Source: Verrucomicrobiales bacterium (GTDB lineage: Bacteria > Verrucomicrobiota > Verrucomicrobiia > Limisphaerales > J093). From it: a stretch of 64,000 nucleotides of DNA. Shown in pieces: positions 44,373 to 54,000 of the stretch. The stretch's first letter is position 1. Every line of letters starts with the position of its first letter. Made by a program: the position numbers and the translations under genes. The notes beneath the pieces are model-generated. The model did not search any database. It was not told the origin of the DNA and saw nothing but the letters and a program-made list of their open reading frames with translations. The stretch is from positions 103,059 through 167,058 of the forward strand of contig JABTUJ010000001.1 in the NCBI GenBank assembly GCA_015075445.1. The letters run 5' to 3'.

Positions 44373-45224
44373 ATGGGCCCTGACCGCCTTCAGATGCAGC
44401 GGTTGGAGTACAAGTACCTCATTGCCGAGAGTCAGGCAGTGCGGGTGCGGGAGTTCGTGCGCAGTCATCTGGAGCCGGATGAGTACGGGGCCAACCAACC
44501 CAACGGCGCGTATGCCATCCACAGCCTCTATCTGGATTCGGACGACCTGAAAACCTACTGGGACACGATCAACGCCAACCGGAACCGTTTCAAGCTGCGG
44601 CTGCGGTACTACCACGACGATCCGGACTCGCCGGTGTTCTTCGAAATCAAACGGCGCCTGGCCGACGCGATCCTCAAACAGCGCGGTGGGGTGCGGCGCG
44701 TGGCCGTGCCGGGGTTGCTGGCCGGCCAACTGCCCGAGCCCGAGCACCTGCTTTCGACGCAGCCCAAGCAGTTCGTTGCCCTGCAGCGGTTCAGCCAGAT
44801 CATGCTGAGCCTGCAGGCCGGCCCCAAGGCGCATGTGACCTACTTCCGCGAAGCCTGGATCAGTACGCAGGACAACTCGGTGCGAGTCACCATGGATCGG
44901 AACGTCCGCGTGGCTCCGGAGTTCACGTCGCGGTTGCTCACACGGATGGGCCCGAGTGTGCGGCCGTTTGGGGAACAAGTGATCCTCGAACTGAAGTTCA
45001 CCGGACGCTTCCCGAACTGGTTTCGTCACCTGGTCGAGGCCTTCAATCTGCGCCGGGGAGCGGCTGCCAAGTACGCGGAGGGCGTCGTCACGCTGGGCGA
45101 GGATGTCTTCTACCGGGACGCGCGACAGCGGTTGAACGGCCTGCACCCGGTGGCGGGATCCGACGAATCCGGCATGGACATCCCGCCGGCAAACAGGTTA
45201 AACAAGCCGGTTTGGCAAGGCTGA
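44373..45224 (+). CDS. VTC-domain polyphosphate polymerase-like protein
   Basis: A 283-residue protein with the VTC tunnel-fold pattern: basic and acidic strand residues in LEYKYLI, FKLRLRYY, VFFEIKRR, then TYFREAW, VRVTMDRNV, ILELKFTG and a late AAAKYAEG. In yeast Vtc4 this fold makes polyphosphate from ATP inside a tunnel. Bacterial VTC-domain genes are typically next to DUF4956 membrane genes, as here (3 bp downstream). The start could also be the ATG at 44394. It is cytoplasmic. Polymerase activity is inferred from the family; no product evidence is available. Confidence 0.85.
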   Translation: MGPDRLQMQRLEYKYLIAESQAVRVREFVRSHLEPDEYGANQPNGAYAIHSLYLDSDDLKTYWDTINANRNRFKLRLRYYHDDPDSPVFFEIKRRLADAILKQRGGVRRVAVPGLLAGQLPEPEHLLSTQPKQFVALQRFSQIMLSLQAGPKAHVTYFREAWISTQDNSVRVTMDRNVRVAPEFTSRLLTRMGPSVRPFGEQVILELKFTGRFPNWFRHLVEAFNLRRGAAAKYAEGVVTLGEDVFYRDARQRLNGLHPVAGSDESGMDIPPANRLNKPVWQG

Positions 45225-45227
45225 AAG

Positions 45228-45911
45228 ATGGACTGGCTTTTTCGGGGCGATTACGCGGTGGCACCGGTGAGCGTGACGCTGCTGGTGTTGAGTCTGGTGC
45301 TCGCCTTCCTGGGCGGCCAGGCGCTGGGGTGGGTGTACATGCTCACCCACACGGGCCTGTCCTACTCCCGCAATTTCGTCGCGTCGCTCGTCATCATCCC
45401 CGTGCTGACGGCGTCCGTCATGCAGGTGCTCGCAAACAACCTGGTGACCGCCTTCGGCATGATGGCGGTGTTCGCCATCGTGCGCTTCCGCAACATCCTG
45501 CGCGACACGCTCGATACGAGCTACATCCTGTCCTGCCTGGTCATCGGCATGGCCTGCGGAACCCAGCGTTACCCGGTGGCCATCGTGGTGGTCGTGCTCA
45601 CCACCGTCATCATGTTCTACTTGTGGATCTCCGCCTTCGGCTCCCGTCACCGCTACGACGTGATCGTCAATCTGCACTGGGCGCGGTCCCTCGCCGAGTT
45701 GGGCGACTTGCGCCACCTCTTCCACCGGCACAGTCGCCGGACCCATTGTGCGAGCCAGCGCCTGAACGAAGCTTACGGCGGCACCGATCTCTCCTACCGG
45801 TTGCTGTTGCGGGATCCCAACCGCCTCGAGGATCTGGTGCGCGAACTCAAGACCGTGACCGGCATCTCCCGCGTCACCAGCCTGCAGGCCGAGGATGAGT
45901 CGGAGGTTTGA
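45228..45911 (+). CDS. DUF4956 membrane protein
   Basis: A 227-residue inner-membrane protein. About four membrane segments are visible (VTLLVLSLVLAFLGGQALGW, FVASLVIIPVLTASVMQVL, FGMMAVFAIVRF, AIVVVVLTTVIMFYLWISAF), followed by a cytoplasmic ferredoxin-like tail (RLEDLVRELKTVTGISRVTS). DUF4956 is known mainly as the partner of VTC-domain polymerases and may export or receive the polymer. It sits between the VTC gene (3 bp) and the HlyD gene (3 bp), which indicates a single transcript. Confidence 0.85.
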   Translation: MDWLFRGDYAVAPVSVTLLVLSLVLAFLGGQALGWVYMLTHTGLSYSRNFVASLVIIPVLTASVMQVLANNLVTAFGMMAVFAIVRFRNILRDTLDTSYILSCLVIGMACGTQRYPVAIVVVVLTTVIMFYLWISAFGSRHRYDVIVNLHWARSLAELGDLRHLFHRHSRRTHCASQRLNEAYGGTDLSYRLLLRDPNRLEDLVRELKTVTGISRVTSLQAEDESEV

Positions 45912-45914
45912 ACC

Positions 45915-47066
45915 GTGAAGCCATTACCGGTGATCCCGACCCCCCCCGCGCTGCGCTGGCGCGAGTTCCGGATTCGTGCCCTCCCCGCGATCGTGTTCGT
46001 GGCAGGCGTGGCTGCAAGCGTCTGGATTTGGACCCAACACCTTGCCGCCCCCACCCTGGTGGGCGAGGTCGAAGTCCGGCGTGCGCACGTCACGAGTACC
46101 CTGCCCGGGCGCGTCGCCCGGCTCAACGTCGACCGTTTCGTCGAGGTCCGCGCGGGCGAGGTCATCGCCGAGGTGTTCATCTGCGAACCCGCCTACCTCG
46201 AAAGCACCATCGGAGTGGTCAAGGCCGAGTCCGAAGTCTTGCGACTGCAATTGGATCCGCTCGTCACCGTGGAACGGATCAAGGTGGATGTGGAGCGACT
46301 GCGCCTGGACCTGCTGGACCAGAAGGTGCTGCTGGCCAGCACGCAGGTCCAACTGCGCTACGCCGAGTCCGAGTATGATCGCATCGCCGCCTTGCAGGCC
46401 GACGGGAGCGGGCTGGTCTCGACATCTGATCTCGAGGTGGCGCTGCGTGACCGGGATGCGCTGCGCGCGGACGTCCAGGGCCGGACGGAGCTCGTCAAGC
46501 AGATCGAGCTGAATCTCGCCACCCTGCGCGCCAGCCGGCCACTGGTTCAGGAGTCTCCGCTGCCCGAGGGTTGGCGCGCGGCCCTCGACCTCCAGGAACA
46601 ACGGCTGCGCCAGGTCCTCGCCGAGTTCGGGCCCATCTCCCTGCCTGCGCCGATCGACGGTACGGTCAGCACCGTGTACCGGCGCCCGGGTGAGAACATC
46701 ACCGCCGGCGAGCCCATCGTGACCATCACCGCGACGCGCGCCGACCGGATCGTGGCGTACCTCCTGCCGCCGTGGCGCGGAGAACCCGAGGTGGGCATGG
46801 CGGTCGAGGTCCGCTCGCGCTCCGGTCGCCGGCCCGCCGGCATCGGCCACATCACGCACGTGGGAGGACATTTGGATCTGATCACCTCAAGCATCGGGTC
46901 CACCGCGAGCCTGCGGCCAGCCAACTTCGCGGCGCAACCTCTCATTCCATCTCCCAGCCAGGCGGGCCAGACGCTCCCCACCGGTCTCCCCTTGGCGATC
47001 AGCGTCCCCAAGGGTCTCCACTTGGTGCCCGGCGAACCGGTGGAGCTGCGATTCCTCGACCTCTAG
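45915..47066 (+). CDS. HlyD-type membrane fusion protein
   Basis: A 383-residue periplasmic adaptor beginning at GTG 45915, 3 bp after DUF4956. One N-terminal membrane anchor (ALPAIVFVAGVAASVWIW) is followed by a split lipoyl/barrel-sandwich domain (HVTSTLPGRVARLNVDRFVE, and ISLPAPIDGTVSTVYRRPGE) that flanks a coiled-coil hairpin (about 95-210). A beta-barrel domain closes the chain. Such proteins join inner-membrane transporters to outer-membrane channels. No ABC or RND partner is encoded here, so DUF4956 is the only inner-membrane candidate in the operon. A 26-bp-arm palindrome starts 4 bp after the stop. Confidence 0.82.
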   Translation: MKPLPVIPTPPALRWREFRIRALPAIVFVAGVAASVWIWTQHLAAPTLVGEVEVRRAHVTSTLPGRVARLNVDRFVEVRAGEVIAEVFICEPAYLESTIGVVKAESEVLRLQLDPLVTVERIKVDVERLRLDLLDQKVLLASTQVQLRYAESEYDRIAALQADGSGLVSTSDLEVALRDRDALRADVQGRTELVKQIELNLATLRASRPLVQESPLPEGWRAALDLQEQRLRQVLAEFGPISLPAPIDGTVSTVYRRPGENITAGEPIVTITATRADRIVAYLLPPWRGEPEVGMAVEVRSRSGRRPAGIGHITHVGGHLDLITSSIGSTASLRPANFAAQPLIPSPSQAGQTLPTGLPLAISVPKGLHLVPGEPVELRFLDL

Positions 47067-47069
47067 CCT

Positions 47070-47153
47070 AAGGGGTCAGTAGGTAGTATGCGCCAAGACT
47101 GCGGGAGAGATGCCTTCAGTGATAGAATGGCGCATACTATCTACTGACCCCTT
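47070..47153. repeat. Long palindrome of the GGGGTCAG class
   Basis: Arms at 47070-47095 and 47128-47153 (26 bp, one mismatch, core GGGGTCAGTAGGTAGTATGC) enclose a 32-nt spacer. It lies between convergent genes and could act as a bidirectional terminator-like hairpin, though no U-tract follows. The right arm contains the TAG stop of the OstA-like gene (47141-47143). Confidence 0.9.
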
Positions 47154-49132
47154 GGCTGAAGCCACTCAATCCGATACCGACCCTGCCCACTCACCCGGCC
47201 GCTCCGGCTGTCCCAGATCAGCACCCTCGCATCCCGGATCCGGCCCTCCGGACTCGTCACCACCGGCCGGCCCGTCAGCGCCAGCCGGCCGTTGCCACCG
47301 CTGAATTCCGCCCGCTCGCCTTCCGCCACCCTCCGCTCGCGCTCGAGACGCACCCGGCCCTCGGCCACGGCAAAGTCGAGCTGGTTGGTGTGGCTCAGAA
47401 AGGCCGCCTCGACCCGGTCGGCTCGCATGTGTGTCAGCCGCGGTTCCGACGCGTTCTTCAGCCGCTCAACTTGCCGGCCCTGGACGGCGCCCGTGGCCGC
47501 CAGGCGGCGAACCTGGCCACTGGCATCGAATTCCAGATCCAGCCGGTCGCATTCGATCTGACGTTCGATGGGGCGGCGGCCCGGACGCCCGAACTGCTCT
47601 AGCCGGACCTCACCCACGGCGGACACCTGTTCGAGCCGGCCCCCATAGCGCACCGCGAGGTCCCGACACTCGAGAAGCCCGAGCCGCAGGTCGTCCTCGA
47701 ACCACTGCGCCCGGACGGGCGGCGCAAACCGCAACCAACCGTCACGGAACTCGGCCTCCGCCGATTCGACCTGCACGAACTGGTTCGTCCGGAAGATCGG
47801 GGCCATGGCGTTGGTCCCGCCCAGCGTGGGCACGGCAGCGCCCAAGGCGGACGCCGGCAACTGGAGCCGAGCCTGGCCACGGACTGCGAAGGAGCGGTCA
47901 CGCGTATCAAGCCACAGAACATCGCCCCGCACCGCCCGATCGCCCTGGACCCACGCGGGCTCACCGGACAACTCGAGAACCCCGTTGGTGAGCGTGGCCA
48001 GCCGGGCCGTCGCCTGCCAGCCGTCCGCCGGTGCCAGGAGCACCACATTGGTTTCCGCCACCAGCCCCACAACGGCCCCGTTCGTGGCCGGCAATGCCAG
48101 CGTGATCAAGCCGGCTGAGAGTTCGAGGAACTTGGTATCCGATCCAGTTCCAACGGCTGGGCCTGGCGCTGCCGTCTCCTCGACAGACGCGGGTGTCTCA
48201 GTCCGCTCAGCCTGTGGGGTGGCCGGGGGCGAAGGAGGCGCAGCCAGCGGCCAGACGGCGAGCGAATTGGTGCCGGCAGGCAAGCGGATCCAGGCCTCGC
48301 CAATCGCGCGCAGGAAGTGAGGTTCGGCCTGGGGCGTTCGTCGCCAGACGAACCGGTCGGCGCGCGCTTCCCGCTCGGCGTCCTGCCAGTGAGGACGGCC
48401 GGTGAACTCGAGTGCTTCGCCCTCTTCCCCGAGACGGTACTCCGCGCGGTCGCTCGTGGTCACGCTGCCGTCGAGGCGCCGCGTGATGCGCACGGCGTCC
48501 TCTGCCAGCAGGTGGTCGAACCGGCCCGTGGCCGAGCGACGCACCGTCAGTCTTCCACTCTGCACCTCGAGTTCCGGGTCGTCAGCCCGCACGTGGCCCC
48601 GGAACGTGACGAGGTTCGAGGCGTAGTTGAACTGGAAGGCGTCGCTGCGGATCGAGAGCGGGACGGCGGCGGTCGTGGCCGTCGCGGGCTTGCGCACTTC
48701 GGTCCGCACCTGGTTCGAGACGGTCAGTTCGTTCCGGGCCTGGGACCAGGTGAAGCCCACGCCGGCCAGGGCGAACTGGCCGTCGGCGGTTCGCAAGCCC
48801 AAGCCGTCGGCGGACCACACCACGTTCTGCTTGAGGTCGGCGATGCAATTGGTGGCAAACACGATCACGTTGGCGTTCGTGTTGCCGCCCGGGTCGTGGT
48901 TCTCCACCCGCGCCGTCTGGAGCAGCATGGTGCCGTCGGGCAGGATCTTCCAGCCCTTGCCGGTCAGCATCGCCGTTTGCCGCCCCTGCTCGGAGAAAGG
49001 CACGGAGAAATCGCCGCCGGAGGCGCCGACCGGCTGCGCGCTGAGGCTCGCCGCCAGAAACAGCGGAATGAGGGCGAGGAGCCAGGGCGGGCGGAAAGCC
49101 CGCACCACCGCGGTGGGCACGGGACGCTGCAT
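47141..49132 (-). CDS. OstA/LptA-like LPS transport protein
   Basis: A 663-residue exported protein with signal peptide (PWLLALIPLFLAASLSA). The body consists of repeated OstA/LptA-type beta strands in which GG/GHV-like turns alternate with base-pairing strands (LTVSNQVRTEV, NYASNLVTFRGHVRADDPEL, ARADRFVWRR, AEGRVRLERERRVAEGERAEF). In the canonical pathway LptA and LptC bridge LPS across the periplasm. This protein is far longer than LptA (about 185 residues) and holds several modules and Pro-rich linkers, so it may combine LptC- and LptA-like functions. It is the last gene of kdsA-kdsC-OstA. The final residues and stop come from the adjacent palindrome. Confidence 0.75.
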   Translation of the reverse strand: MQRPVPTAVVRAFRPPWLLALIPLFLAASLSAQPVGASGGDFSVPFSEQGRQTAMLTGKGWKILPDGTMLLQTARVENHDPGGNTNANVIVFATNCIADLKQNVVWSADGLGLRTADGQFALAGVGFTWSQARNELTVSNQVRTEVRKPATATTAAVPLSIRSDAFQFNYASNLVTFRGHVRADDPELEVQSGRLTVRRSATGRFDHLLAEDAVRITRRLDGSVTTSDRAEYRLGEEGEALEFTGRPHWQDAEREARADRFVWRRTPQAEPHFLRAIGEAWIRLPAGTNSLAVWPLAAPPSPPATPQAERTETPASVEETAAPGPAVGTGSDTKFLELSAGLITLALPATNGAVVGLVAETNVVLLAPADGWQATARLATLTNGVLELSGEPAWVQGDRAVRGDVLWLDTRDRSFAVRGQARLQLPASALGAAVPTLGGTNAMAPIFRTNQFVQVESAEAEFRDGWLRFAPPVRAQWFEDDLRLGLLECRDLAVRYGGRLEQVSAVGEVRLEQFGRPGRRPIERQIECDRLDLEFDASGQVRRLAATGAVQGRQVERLKNASEPRLTHMRADRVEAAFLSHTNQLDFAVAEGRVRLERERRVAEGERAEFSGGNGRLALTGRPVVTSPEGRIRDARVLIWDSRSGRVSGQGRYRIEWLQPRGQ

Positions 49133-49139
49133 CCGCGGT

Positions 49140-50021
49140 TCAGGCCAAGTATTCTTCGACGAGGGCGGCCCACTTGCCCTGGGCCTTGAGGAGCATCTCG
49201 GCCACCTCGCGTACCGCGCCGTAGCCGGCGGATGCCTTGGCCACGTAATGGGCGAGCGCCTTCACTTCGGGCAGGCTGTTGGAGACCGTGACGGCGAACC
49301 CGGCCCGCTTGAGCACGCCCAGGTCCACGAGATCGTCGCCCATGAAACAAACGTCCTCCCAAGTCAGGCTGTTCTGGGCCAGCAGTGTCTCGATGACCGC
49401 CACCTTGCTGCCGGGTTCCTGGTGCAGGAAGTCTACCTGCAATTCCTCGGCCCGCCGGGTGGTGGCGACGGAGGCGCGGTGCGAAACCCAGCCGACCTTG
49501 ATGCCCTGGCGCTGCAGCAGGCGCAGCCCGAAACCGTCGCGCACGCTGAAGCGCTTCACCTCCTCAGCGCCTCCCACGAACACGCTCGCGTCGGTGAGAA
49601 CCCCGTCCACGTCGCACAGAAACCACTTCACCTGTTTGAGACGCGCCTCAAGCTTCGGATCCGGCTGCGGCGCGCGCGGCTTGGCCTCGACGGGGTCCGC
49701 CGGCCGGCGGGGTTGGTCGTACTCGCGGCGCGGCCTCTCGTAACGCGGGCGGTACGGGGCGGACCGTTCCTCGTACGGGCGGCCTTCGTAACCCGGATCG
49801 GCGTAGGGACGTGGTCGGTAGGGACGTCCGCCGTAGCCCGGGCCGCCTTCGGCGGAAGGGCGAGCCGGGCGGGGACGGGCTTCGTAGCCGCCTTCCTCCT
49901 CCGGCGACGGACGCGGGCCGCGGGGGCGCTCCTCCGCCGCGGGATCGCCCTCGGCGAAGGGGCGGGGACCACGGAAGGGACGGGGACCGGGGCGGAAGGG
50001 GCGGGGTCGGAACGGTTTCAT
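49140..50021 (-). CDS. kdsC: KDO-8-phosphate phosphatase (KdsC) with long Arg/Pro-rich N-terminal extension
   Basis: The C-terminal about 170 residues are a HAD phosphatase: nucleophile and acid Asp in [11 protein letters not shown], and metal-binding Asp in [13 protein letters not shown]. This matches KdsC, which removes phosphate from KDO-8-P in the LPS core pathway. The first about 125 residues are a low-complexity chain of [17 protein letters not shown] and REY motifs, which KdsC normally lacks. The ATG at 50021 overlaps the kdsA stop (ATGA), so the start is well supported and the extension is translated if the frame is right. The extension looks like an RNA-binding or disordered region. 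Function of the extension is unknown. Confidence 0.88.
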   Translation of the reverse strand: MKPFRPRPFRPGPRPFRGPRPFAEGDPAAEERPRGPRPSPEEEGGYEARPRPARPSAEGGPGYGGRPYRPRPYADPGYEGRPYEERSAPYRPRYERPRREYDQPRRPADPVEAKPRAPQPDPKLEARLKQVKWFLCDVDGVLTDASVFVGGAEEVKRFSVRDGFGLRLLQRQGIKVGWVSHRASVATTRRAEELQVDFLHQEPGSKVAVIETLLAQNSLTWEDVCFMGDDLVDLGVLKRAGFAVTVSNSLPEVKALAHYVAKASAGYGAVREVAEMLLKAQGKWAALVEEYLA

Positions 50022-50878
50022 AGGAGCGCTGCGTGGATACGGAGGATGCGTTCGAGGAATCGGGGGACTTCTTTCAGCGGAATCAGGTTGGGGCCGTCGC
50101 TCAGGGCGCGGTCCGGGGCCGGGTGCGTTTCGAGGAACAGGCCATTGGCACCGGCCGCCACGGCCGCGCGGGCCAGCACCGGGGCAAAGGCTCGTTGACC
50201 GCCGGAACGATCGCCGCCGGCGCCGGGTTGCTGGACCGCGTGGGTGGCATCGAAAAGCACCGGGAACCCGAAGGTCTTCAGGATCGGGAGGCTGCGCATG
50301 TCCACGACCAGGTCGTGGTAGCCGAAAGTGGTGCCGCGTTCGGTCACCAGGAGGCGGCGGGCGCCGGCGGCGACGGCCTTGGCCACCACGCGGCCCATTT
50401 CGGCCGGGGCGAGGAACTGGCCCTTCTTCAGGTTGACGATGCGGCCGGTGGCCACGGCGGCGGTGATGAGGTCGGTTTGGCGACAGAGGAACGCGGGGAT
50501 TTGGAGGATGTCCACGACGGCCGCGGCGGCGCGCGCCTGGGCCTCGGTGTGGATGTCGGTGAGGACGGGCACGTCGACCTCGGCGCGTACTCTGGCCAGG
50601 ATACGCAATCCCTCGTCGAGGCCGGGCCCGCGGAAGGACTTGGCCGACGTGCGGTTGGCCTTGTCAAAGCTGGCCTTGAACACGAAGGGCACGTCGAGGC
50701 GCGCGCAGAGCCGGGCCAGGAAGGTCGCCACCTCGAGGCACAGCCGCTCGCTCTCGATGACGCACGGTCCCGCGATGAGCGGGAGGCGGCGCGGCGAATT
50801 CAGGCGCGACCAGAGGCGGGTGGGCGACGACGGCACGGGCCGGTTGTAGCAGGGATCACCGATAAAGCCAGCCTTCAT
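50018..50878 (-). CDS. kdsA: 3-deoxy-D-manno-octulosonate-8-phosphate synthase
   Basis: A 286-residue KDO-8-P synthase, joining PEP and arabinose-5-P at the start of LPS inner-core synthesis. Recognisable: [81 protein letters not shown], and [11 protein letters not shown]. The invariant Cys of metal-dependent enzymes is aligned in AGPCVIES. The ATG at 50878 is chosen; the ATG at 50899 lies inside a GGGGTCGC repeat, and later starts would be closer to family length. It is translationally coupled to kdsC. Confidence 0.92.
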   Translation of the reverse strand: MKAGFIGDPCYNRPVPSSPTRLWSRLNSPRRLPLIAGPCVIESERLCLEVATFLARLCARLDVPFVFKASFDKANRTSAKSFRGPGLDEGLRILARVRAEVDVPVLTDIHTEAQARAAAAVVDILQIPAFLCRQTDLITAAVATGRIVNLKKGQFLAPAEMGRVVAKAVAAGARRLLVTERGTTFGYHDLVVDMRSLPILKTFGFPVLFDATHAVQQPGAGGDRSGGQRAFAPVLARAAVAAGANGLFLETHPAPDRALSDGPNLIPLKEVPRFLERILRIHAALL

Positions 50879-50880
50879 CC

Positions 50881-51075
50881 TGGGGTCGCATCTTAACATT
50901 TAACATTTCGGCTCCCGGTTCGCGGCGGCGATCCGGGTGATGAGGGGACTCCTCGGTGGAGGGGGCTGGGACCGTCTGCTCGTCGGAGGAATTGTTAAAT
51001 GTTAAGATGCGACCCCAAAGCCGGGGTAGATCCGCGGATGGGGGGCGAATGTTAAATGTTAAGATGCGACCCCAA
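50881..51075. repeat. Three copies of a GGGGTCGCATCTTAAC element
   Basis: Copies at 50881-50907 (forward), 50994-51017 and 51048-51075 (both inverted) share GGGGTCGCATCTTAACATTT and the following AACAT. The first and second form an inverted pair. The third carries the TAA stop of ileS (51052-51054); the first lies at the 5' end of kdsA. Between them are about 110 bp without recognisable content. The AT-rich half holds TAA in two frames. Confidence 0.9.
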
Positions 51076-54000
51076 GGCGGTGAGGCAGCGGTGGCAGAGG
51101 GTGGGGTGGGTGGCGTGGGCGCCGACGGTGGGTTCCCAGTGCCAGCAGCGCTCGCACTTGCGGCCGTCGGCCGCGGTCAGTTGGATCCGGACCTCGTCGG
51201 CAGCCTCCGCCCGCGCGAACGTGAGCGCCGAGACGTTGAGCAATTCGCGGAGCAGCTCCGCGTGGGGCGAGATCGGGTCAAGCAGGGTGGCCGGGCCCGC
51301 GAACTGCAGTTGGGCTTCGAGCGCCTTGCCAATGGTCTTGTCCCGTCGCGCCTGTTCCAGCGTGACCAGGGCCTGGTCGCGGAGCTGGAAGAGCCGGGTC
51401 CAAAGGGCGACGTCGGCCGGGTCGGCCGCCAGCCCCAGCGGCTGCCAGACCGTCTCGTGAACGCTGGGCTTGGACCGGCCCGGCAGGAACTCCCACGCCT
51501 CGTCGGCGGTGAAGGCGAGCATGGGCGCGAGCATCTGGCAGAGGCTGGTGCAGAGCCGGTGCAGCGTGGTCTGGGTCGAGCGGCGGCGCGACGAGTCGGC
51601 CGGATCGGTATAGAGCCGGTCTTTGATGACGTCGTGGTAGATGGCGGAGAGCTCGACGGCGGCAAACTGGCCCAGGCGCTGATACACCTGGTGGAACTCG
51701 TAGGCTTCGTAGGCCCGGAGCACCTCGCTTTCGAGCTGGGCGAACGCGTGCAGGATCCAGCGGTCCAGGGAGGTGAGCTGGCTGTCCTGGACGGCATGCC
51801 GGGCGGGGTCGAAGTCGAAGAGGTTGGCGAGCTGGTAGCGGAGGGTGTTGCGGAGCAGACGGTACGTCTCGGCCACCTGCTGCACGCGCGCCTCGCTGAG
51901 GACCATGTCGCCCCGGTAATCCTGGCTGGCCACCCAGAGGCGGAGGACGTCGGCCCCGAAGTCATTCACCCAGAGCGTGGCGGATTTCGAGCCGCGGCTC
52001 TTGGCCTCCTTCTCGCCGGTGTCGCCCACGACGAAGCCGTGGGTGAGCACGGTCTGGTAGGGGGGCGCGTCGTTGGCGGCGAGGGCGAGCAGCAGCGAGG
52101 ATTGGAACCACCCACGATGCTGGTCGGAGCCCTCGAGATACAGATCGGCTTGGAACGGCGGGGGAAGATGGTTGCGGGCGTCGGGCGACGCGGCGGGCTG
52201 CCGCTGGAGTTCCGGGCGTCGGGCGGTCACGGCCTGGCTGCTCGAGCCGGAGTCGATCCAGACATCGAGCGTGTCGGCAGACTTGCCGGCGGCCTCGGGG
52301 CCGGTCCAGTCGGCGGGGCGGACGAGCGCCCAGAGGTCGGCGGCGTTCTTCTCGAACCAGACATTCGAGCCATGCTGTTCGACGAGGCGGGCGACGTTGC
52401 GGACGACGCGCGCGTCGAGGATGGGCTCGCCGGTCGCCGTGTAAAACGCCGGCAAGGGCACGCCCCAGGAGCGCTGCCGCGAGATGCACCAGTCGGGTCG
52501 GGACTGCACGGCGCCCTGGATGCGGTTGATGCCCCATTCCGGGATCCAGCGGACGCGCTCGATGGTGTCGAGGGCGAGTTGGCGGAGGGCGAAGTCCGAA
52601 AGTCGAAGGGCGAAGTCCGAAAGTCGAAGGGCGAAGTTCGAAGGGCGAGGGGCGAGGTTCGAAGTGTGAGGGTCGAAGTCCGAAGTGTGAGGGTCGACGT
52701 CCGAAGTGTGAGGGTCGACGTCCGAAGTGTGAGGGTCGACGTCCGAAGTGGGGAGGTCCGGGTTCGGAGCGGCCGGGGTTTTGATCCGGTGATCGACGCG
52801 GATGAACCACTGGTCCATGGCGCGGAAGATGACGGGGGTTTTGCTGCGCCAGCAGTGAGGGTAGCTATGGTGGTAGTTCTCCTGGTGCACCAGGGCCTGG
52901 CGGGCGCGGAGTTCGTGCAGCACCGCCTCGTTGGCGTCGCTCTTGCCGTGGCGTTCGAGGATGGACTTGCCGAGCAGATCGGCCGGCATCTGCTGGTCGC
53001 GCGGCAGATCGTCGGTCCAGGCGAACCGGCCGTCGTCGTCGACCGGGGAGTAGATGGGGAGGTGCTGGCGGAGGCCGAGGGCGTAGTCTTCGAGGCCATG
53101 GCCGGGGGCGACGTGGACGAAGCCGGTGCCGGCGTCGTTGGTGACGAACTCATCGCCGGCGAACAGTTGGCCGGTGCGGTTGCAGAAGGGGTGTTGGTAA
53201 GTGATCTGGCGGAGGTGACCGTCCTCGAGGCTGCGCACGATCTGGTACTGGGTCCAACCGCACTTGGCGGCGACGGTGCTGAGGAGCAGGGCGGAGACGA
53301 GATAATCCTCGGAGGTGTCGTCGCCGGTGGGGACGCGGACGAGCGAGTAGCTGAAGGTGGAGTTGTAGGCGACGGCGAGGTTGGCCGGGAGGGTCCAGGG
53401 GGTGGTGGTCCAGAGGAGCAGGAAGGTGTTCGGGTGCCCCAGGACGGGGAACTTCACGTAGATGCTCTGGCTGACGTGGTCCTGGTACTCGACCTCGGCC
53501 TCGGCGAGGGCGGTGCGGCAGGGGATGCTCCAGTAAACCGGCTTCTTGCCGCGGTAAACGAAGCCGCGTTCAACGAGCCGGGCGAACAGGCGGAGCTCCT
53601 CGGCTTCGTACTCCCTGGCGAGGGTGAGGTAGGGGTTGTCCCAGTCGCCGAGGATGCCGAGGCGTTTGAACTGGTCGCGCTGGATGGCGACGTGTTTGCG
53701 GGCGTAGGCGTCGCAGGCGTTGCGGATGGCGGCGGGGGAGAACTCGGGGTCGCGGGCGGCCGGGGCCGTGGGGGTGGCGGGCGGTTCGGCCGGGGGCGTG
53801 GCGGCGGGCGCGGGGGGGCGTTGGGCGGGTTGCTGGCCGGCCTTGCGGAGTTCCTGGGTGACCTTGAACTCGATGGGCAAGCCGTGGCAATCCCAGCCGG
53901 GCACATAGGGGGCACGGCAACCGCGGAGGGCTTTGAATTTGAGGACGATGTCCTTGAGGATCTTGTTGAGGACATGGCCCAGGTGGATCTCGCCGTTGGC

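Noticed and set aside
50879..50899. kdsA start at ATG 50899
   Set aside because: The codon lies inside a GGGGTCGC repeat; the ATG at 50878 or later agrees better with family length.
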